Assembly (NCBI RefSeq): GCF_039529835.1
Contig: NZ_CP154262.1
Span: 372,001 to 436,000, forward strand
Length of the DNA stretch: 64,000 bases
Direction of reading: 5' to 3'
DNA from: Arthrobacter sp. TMP15
GTDB taxonomy: Bacteria; Actinomycetota; Actinomycetes; Actinomycetales; Micrococcaceae
In this document: piece after piece, positions 59,405-64,000 of the stretch
Numbering within the stretch: the first letter of the stretch is position 1
Layout: each line of letters opens with the position of its first letter
Notes under the pieces: generated by a model
Told to the model about the DNA's origin: nothing
Database searches by the model: none
What the model saw: only the letters and a program-made list of their open reading frames with translations
Program-made: the position numbers and the translations under genes

Positions 59405-60388
59405 ATGAGGGCAATTTTTACAACGGGCGCAGGTGGGCCTGAGGTTCTGACACTGGCTGAGACGCCAGGACCGGTCCCGGGGGTCGGCGAGGTGCTTATT
59501 GATGTGATTGCCGCTGGAATCAACCGCGCTGACGTGCAACAACGGCGTGGTTTTTACCCTCCTCCGCCAGGCGCCTCAGAGATTTTGGGCCTTGAAGTGT
59601 CAGGCCGGATTGCCGGTTTTGGTCCGAATGTCACCAAGCCGTTTAGCGTGGGTGAGAAGGTTGTGGCGTTGCTCACAGGTGGCGGGTATGCGGGTCAAGT
59701 AGCTGTCCCGGCGGGGCAGGTCTTGTCATTGCCGGAAGGCATCGATGTCATTTCTGCTGCAGCATTGCCGGAGGTTGCCGCCACGGTGCACTCGAACCTG
59801 TTCATGACAGCGCAGCTTCAGCGCGGGGAGTGCGTGCTCATTCACGGCGGCGCCGGTGGCATCGGCGCCATGGCCATCCAGTTGGCTAAAGCCGCAGGCG
59901 CCCACGTTATCGCTACAGCCGGCAGCGATGAGAAAGTTGCCATGCTCACGGGCTATCTCGGGGCCGATCTGGCGATTAACTACCGCAGCGAAGACTTCGT
60001 GGAACGTGTCAATGAATTCACCGCTGGACTGGGTGCAAACGTCATCCTGGATGTTGTGGGAGCCAAATATTTGGCCCGGAACGTTGCCTCGCTGGCCACC
60101 TATGGTCGCTTGGTGGTCATTGGACTGCAGGGAGGGGCGACGGCGGAGCTGAACTTGGGAGCGCTGCTCACCAAACGCGCGGCCATCATTGGTACCACAC
60201 TGCGGGCCCGCTCCGTTGAGGAGAAAACAACCATCATGGAAGGCGTGCGCGAAAATGTGTGGCCGCTGATGAGCAGTGGGGCAGTCAAACCCATGGTGGA
60301 TAAAACATTTCCGCTGGCCCAAGTGGCAGCCGCGCACGAGTACTTTGATTCGGGGGAGCACGTGGGCAAGGTACTTCTAACGCTCTAG
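59405..60388 (+). CDS. Zinc-free quinone oxidoreductase (MDR superfamily)
   Basis: NAD(P)H-dependent quinone or enone reductase of 327 residues, PIG3/QOR-like. Seen: MRAIFTTGAGGPEVLTLAE, GINRADVQQRRGFYPPPPGA, GLEVSGRI, nucleotide motif HGGAGGIGAMAIQLAKA and the end HVGKVLLTL. No catalytic zinc ligands. ATG at 59405 with GGAGAAGG upstream; earlier in-frame codons reach into the tRNA neighbourhood and are rejected. Confidence 0.93.
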   Translation: MRAIFTTGAGGPEVLTLAETPGPVPGVGEVLIDVIAAGINRADVQQRRGFYPPPPGASEILGLEVSGRIAGFGPNVTKPFSVGEKVVALLTGGGYAGQVAVPAGQVLSLPEGIDVISAAALPEVAATVHSNLFMTAQLQRGECVLIHGGAGGIGAMAIQLAKAAGAHVIATAGSDEKVAMLTGYLGADLAINYRSEDFVERVNEFTAGLGANVILDVVGAKYLARNVASLATYGRLVVIGLQGGATAELNLGALLTKRAAIIGTTLRARSVEEKTTIMEGVRENVWPLMSSGAVKPMVDKTFPLAQVAAAHEYFDSGEHVGKVLLTL

Positions 60389-60905
60389 GACTTCTCCGTT
60401 AGTGACCAGGCTTCGTAAGCTTTTTGTGAACAGAAGCGTTTGCGCGTGATGTCCGGCGTCCTGGTGCCGGCACCAAGGTGGGGCTATGAAACGGGAACAC
60501 CACAGGTTGCCGCTCCCAATGATTAGTTGTGCAAATTCCCGGTGGCGCTGGAAGCGAAGAGTTGATACGTGTTAAAGACTCAGCGAAGGCGCTTGAGCTC
60601 ACACCGAACAGCGTAGAGAAATGCTGGCAGCATCTGCGCCACCACTTTCACACTCGATATCAAAAAGGTTCAGGATCCAGACCGCGGGTCCCGAGTAACC
60701 ATCGCTTTCGAGGATAAGCAGCCGTTCACCCAGCCGGTCCAGATACTTCATCTTTCAAGAAGATGACCTCCCGCCGTGATACCGGACGTTCACCCACTGT
60801 TACCACGGCGTCCGCTTCGTGTTGCCGATTTGGCTCATCCAGCTCTCTAATGTCGTGGGAGAACCGCGGCCCAAACAGGCGCCGCCAAACCTTAGAGGGG
60901 CAGCA
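60389..60905. other. 517-base stretch without a convincing gene
   Basis: No long frame with a ribosome site. A 62-codon frame at 60529-60717 (SAKALELTPNSVEKCWQHLR) looks like a possible fragment of an old regulator gene but has no start signal. The last 50 bases contain the promoter and ribosome site of the phosphoesterase gene. Confidence 0.5.
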
Positions 60906-62090
60906 ATGACGGCAAACACCAACCAGCCAACATTTAGTCGGAGAGCGGCGCTGGGTGCCGCTGGAACATTGGGTGCGCTGGGCATCACTGTAGCGGCCGG
61001 ATCCGAGAGCCATGCGGCACGCGGGCCCAAGCCTCCCAAGCCTAGCCTCGCGTTCCGCTCCAATGGCACCTTCAAGATTGTCCAGTTCAATGACACTCAG
61101 GACGACGAACGCACCGACCGCCGAACCATTGAACTCATGGAGCGCACCCTCGACGCGGAGAAGCCCGATTTTGTAGTCATCAATGGTGACGTGATCACTG
61201 GGGGCTGTGACAACGAACTGGAGGTGAAACAGGCGCTTAACCATGTGGTGCTGCCCATGGAACGGCGCAAGATTAACTGGGCTGTGACTTTCGGCAACCA
61301 TGATGAGGACTCGCTTGAACATACTGGCATGACGGAAGCCAAGATGCTTGCCTTCCTGCAAAGCTACGAGTTCAACGTAAACGCAAACTCCACGCCGGGT
61401 CTCACTGGAACCTCCAATACACAGCTGCTCATCAAGTCAGCCAAATCCAAGGTGCCCGCCTTTGGCCTCTGGCTCATCGACACGGGGCGCTATGCGCCGG
61501 AGGCAATCAACGGGCAGAGCTTTGAGGGCTACCCCACCTGGGATTGGGTGCGCATGGACCAGGTCAACTGGTACCGGGAAATGTCCATGGCAACGGAGCG
61601 CAAATACGGGAAGAAGGTGCCGTCCCTGATGTGGGGCCACATCGCCCTGCACGAGCACCGCAACATGTGGTTTGCCAGCCTTGACTCACGCCAGGAATCA
61701 GACCACGCACGGGCGCTCACTCGGCACACCATCGTAGGCGAGCGCAACGAGGACGAGTGCCCGGGTCCCATCAACTCCGGATTGTTCAGTGCGTTTCTGG
61801 AGCGTGGGGACGTGCTGGGCTACTTTGTGGGCCACGACCACGTCAACACCTACATGGGCAATTACTATGGCGTCCAGCTGGGTTACGCGCCGGGAACCGG
61901 GTTCGGGGCTTACGGCCTCCCCGGAGCCGAGCGGAACCGCCTGCGCGGTGCGCGCGTGTTTGAGCTTGATGAGAACCACCCCGGCATTTACAAGGACACG
62001 CGGGTTGTCTTTGCCAAGGACTTCGGGATCGACCTGACCGCCAATGACCAGCCGATAGAGCCGCTCCCGTTAAGTCCTGGCCAGCGCTAG
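60906..62090 (+). CDS. Tat-exported metallophosphoesterase
   Basis: Secreted calcineurin-like phosphatase of 394 residues. Twin-arginine signal FSRRAALGAAGTLGALGI; metal motifs VQFNDTQDDE, VINGDVITGG, TFGNHDEDS, WGHIALHE and FVGHDHVNTYMG in the right order for two-metal phosphoesterases (Dcr2/purple-acid-phosphatase-like). Likely substrate: phosphate esters outside the cell. ATG 60906 with GAGGGG six bases upstream. Confidence 0.92.
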   Translation: MTANTNQPTFSRRAALGAAGTLGALGITVAAGSESHAARGPKPPKPSLAFRSNGTFKIVQFNDTQDDERTDRRTIELMERTLDAEKPDFVVINGDVITGGCDNELEVKQALNHVVLPMERRKINWAVTFGNHDEDSLEHTGMTEAKMLAFLQSYEFNVNANSTPGLTGTSNTQLLIKSAKSKVPAFGLWLIDTGRYAPEAINGQSFEGYPTWDWVRMDQVNWYREMSMATERKYGKKVPSLMWGHIALHEHRNMWFASLDSRQESDHARALTRHTIVGERNEDECPGPINSGLFSAFLERGDVLGYFVGHDHVNTYMGNYYGVQLGYAPGTGFGAYGLPGAERNRLRGARVFELDENHPGIYKDTRVVFAKDFGIDLTANDQPIEPLPLSPGQR

Positions 62091-62885
62091 CCTTTTTGGC
62101 CTTCAGACAGGGCCCGTGGTGAGCTCCTGCCGCGGGCCCGGATGTGCAAGTGAGCCTTGAACTTTCATCCCGATCTGGTGTGAGGTTGTGAAGTGAGCTT
62201 GTGTGCCCTGTCACCTGAGTGCCGCTGGCGTCGGGTATTTGGTCAAAAGATCTGCCATAGCCTAGTGGTGAAAGTGGGAAACGATCACGCATTTCCGGGT
62301 GGTGCGGGTCAGGGGGCTGTGGCCCCAGAATGCGGGTGGCGGCCGTGGTGGCCCTCTTGGCGAGGTCATCCCCAATTCCGCACGCGTACAGTATTTTTCT
62401 TTCTATGCCGACGACGGCGATGTCGTGGTGTCCTTTTGCACTGTCGATTCCGTACCGCGACTAAATCGGCATTGCCGTTCAACACGACCAATTCGCTGGC
62501 GTGGAGCAACACTCGGCTTTCTTAGAAGGCCACGCTGGCCGGCGCAGGCTCTGCATTATTGGGATGATTCTGGGCGTTGCCCATGACACTGAGCTCGGCG
62601 AAGGAATCAACCTCGGGAACGCGAACCATGTGGTTGCGGCGGAACCAACCGCACAGCCCCGTGAAGCCTCCCCCGTCGTACACCTGTCGGCTTCAACGCG
62701 CGAGCGGCTGAACACGATCGCGCTGACGCCGGCAGACTTGAGACTGACGTACCGGATCCTTCCCGGTCGGAGCACCATGGCGCACCTCGGGACGCCGTCA
62801 TACTCGCCTGGTAGCTGGTCAAAGATTCTTTCCTGAGTGTGCCGGCGTTTCTTTGGTGGACCAGGATCCGGACTTTACCTGTGCC

Positions 62886-62915
62886 CCAAGCCAAACCCAG
62901 CCAAGCCAAACCCAG
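62886..62915. repeat. Two tandem copies of a 15-bp unit
   Basis: CCAAGCCAAACCCAG occurs twice without interruption. Confidence 0.85.
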
Positions 62916-63262
62916 CCCTGGAGAGTTGCACAATATTCAACTGCTGAGCTCACCAAAATCGTCACTCGTGTTCCTATCCTCGTCATCTCAGCTATGCCGT
63001 TGCGGTGGAGCAGTGCCAAAACAAAAAACTGCCCGGGGTATGTAGCCCACTGCCCGTCATATGGTGTTGAATCCAAGGGGGCGCTACTGGCTGACATGTT
63101 TTCCGCACAACGCGGCTCCCCGATGCTGCCTTGATTGCAAGTGCTGATCCGGAGGACTTTGGTTCCGCCCTTCGTTGCGGCTGCCCACCCTGCAATGCGT
63201 CATTCGGCGCTAAAAAACTGCCGCTGGGCGATCAGTGCATTAAGCGTGAGTGACATACGCCA

Positions 63263-63278
63263 TGTGGTGCGAACCACA
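63263..63278 (+). promoter_or_regulatory. CRP/GlxR-like palindrome before cstA
   Basis: TGTGGT-GCGA-ACCACA, six-base inverted arms, 48 bases before the cstA start. Similar in layout to CRP/GlxR sites; carbon-starvation genes are typical CRP targets. Confidence 0.45.
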
Positions 63279-63325
63279 CTGCTACCCTCAAATCGCCGTA
63301 GTTATGTCTTAACGTAGGGAAAATC

Positions 63326-64000
63326 ATGACAATTCCGTCAAACAGGACCGCCAATGAAGACGATGTCCTGGTCCAAGATCCGAATCTGCCACCAGTGGCA
63401 GTGGATCTTGAAGCAGAGGCGGAAACGCACAAGTGGACCCCGCTGAAGATCGGCATTTGGGCGGCTATTGCACTGCTCGGTGGGGTTGCATGGGTGATGC
63501 TGGCCGTGGTGCGCGGCGAAAGTGTCAACGCTATCTGGTTTGTGTTCGCTGCAGTGTGTACGTACCTGATTGCTTACCGCTTCTATTCCAAAGTCATTGA
63601 GAAGTTTCTCCTTAAACCCAATGACAAGCGTGCCACCCCGGCAGAATACAAAGCAGACGGGAAGGACTTTGTTCCGACTGACCGCAACGTACTTTTTGGT
63701 CACCATTTTGCCGCAATCGCCGGGGCGGGGCCCCTCGTTGGCCCCATTCTGGCAGCCCAGATGGGTTACCTGCCCGGCACTATCTGGATCATCGTCGGCG
63801 TCGTCCTTGCTGGCGCAGTGCAGGATTACCTGGTCCTCTTCTTCTCCATGCGTCGCGGTGGACGCTCACTGGGCCAGATGGCCCGTGAAGAACTTGGTGT
63901 TATTGGCGGAACCGCGGCCCTGATCGCCACCTTGTTGATCATGATCATCATTGTGGCCATCTTGGCCCTTGTGGTTGTCAATGCGCTGGGCGAATCCCCA
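63326..64000 (+). CDS. cstA: Carbon starvation protein CstA (partial, C-terminus off the right edge)
   Basis: Integral membrane peptide/pyruvate transporter induced by carbon starvation; the first 225 residues are present. Cytoplasmic N-terminus rich in Asp/Glu, then membrane segments WTPLKIGIWAAIALLGGVAW, AIWFVFAAVCTYLIAYRFYS; the conserved block RNVLFGHHFAAIAGAGPLVGPILAAQMGYLPG and VQDYLVLFFSMRRGGRSLGQ identify CstA. ATG 63326 has GTAGGG seven bases upstream. A CRP-like palindrome lies upstream. Confidence 0.95.
   Translation, partial: MTIPSNRTANEDDVLVQDPNLPPVAVDLEAEAETHKWTPLKIGIWAAIALLGGVAWVMLAVVRGESVNAIWFVFAAVCTYLIAYRFYSKVIEKFLLKPNDKRATPAEYKADGKDFVPTDRNVLFGHHFAAIAGAGPLVGPILAAQMGYLPGTIWIIVGVVLAGAVQDYLVLFFSMRRGGRSLGQMAREELGVIGGTAALIATLLIMIIIVAILALVVVNALGESP

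Larger units (their letters stand above)
62091..63325. other. 1.2-kb region of decayed coding sequence and promoter of cstA
   Basis: No intact gene. Fragments with coding look lie in different frames: RVQYFSFYADDGDVVVSFCT (about 62388-62450), continuing as SALPFNTTNSLAWSNTRLS in another frame, then RLCIIGMILGVAHDTELGEG through PADLRLTYRILPG to a stop at 62836. This order suggests one frameshifted gene of unknown family. An inverted repeat GGGCCCG/CGGGCCC (62110-62139) may end the phosphoesterase mRNA. 62837-63250 has no identifiable content except a 15-bp tandem repeat. Confidence 0.45.

Noticed and set aside
60726-61361. Minus-strand ORF of 211 codons
   Set aside because: Mostly antisense to the phosphoesterase, whose metal motifs are intact; shadow of high-GC third positions.

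Overview
The window looks like chromosome of a high-GC actinobacterium of the Micrococcaceae / Arthrobacter type. This is inference from gene content, since no search could be run. Supporting signs are an Lhr helicase, a GTP-type PEPCK, a sortase-E-like LAXTG anchor, an NsrR of the actinobacterial Fe-S type, and several genes whose start codon sits six bases after a TANNNT box (leaderless mRNAs). I see no phage, intact insertion sequence or CRISPR array. The two edges cut lhr (left) and cstA (right).

Layout: (1) 1-7.4 kb: lhr, a membrane protein, a DUF4232 lipoprotein, then a leftward operon of response regulator, histidine kinase, a His/Met-rich membrane protein and YcnI, probably a copper-handling unit. 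(2) 7.6-15.8 kb: tRNA-Ser(CGA), a frameshifted winged-helix (AlkZ-like) pseudogene with a coupled lipoprotein, tadA and upp diverging from overlapping leaderless promoters, a secreted SLT-type protein behind a probable c-di-AMP riboswitch, a MarR/MFS pair, a winged-helix regulator without a recognisable receiver domain, and a SixA-like phosphatase. (3) 15.9-18.7 kb: a YhgE/Pip membrane protein coupled to a degenerate ABC ATPase. (4) 18.9-28.2 kb: a sialic acid operon (ABC importer with a fused permease-ATPase, lyase, kinase, epimerase) with a divergent FadR-type regulator. (5) 28.4-36.7 kb: tRNA-Arg(ACG), pckG, hmp with nsrR, manB, and a RecQ helicase carrying a phosphoribosyltransferase-like tail. 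(6) 36.9-49.4 kb: a complete non-phosphorylating L-fucose pathway (alpha-L-fucosidase, mutarotase, dehydrogenase, lactonase, dehydratase, SDR, FAH hydrolase) with an RbsABC-type importer, then a PadR/HAAS pair and a second FadR-type regulator. (7) 49.4-64 kb: a candidate small RNA, tRNA-Ser(GCT), a prolyl oligopeptidase, an FAD/NAD(P)-binding protein, a 1586-residue cell-wall nuclease/5'-nucleotidase, tRNA-Ser(TGA), a quinone oxidoreductase, a Tat-exported phosphoesterase, a decayed stretch and cstA.

How it fits together: blocks 4 and 6 feed host- or biofilm-derived sugars (sialic acid, L-fucose) into amino-sugar metabolism and into pyruvate plus lactate. pckG and cstA, both with CRP-like palindromes upstream, fit growth on gluconeogenic substrates. 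Both sugar clusters carry operators built on the same core, RTC-N-GAY, and each has a FadR-type regulator, so I infer related or cross-talking control. Long perfect hairpins sit between convergent genes at three places.
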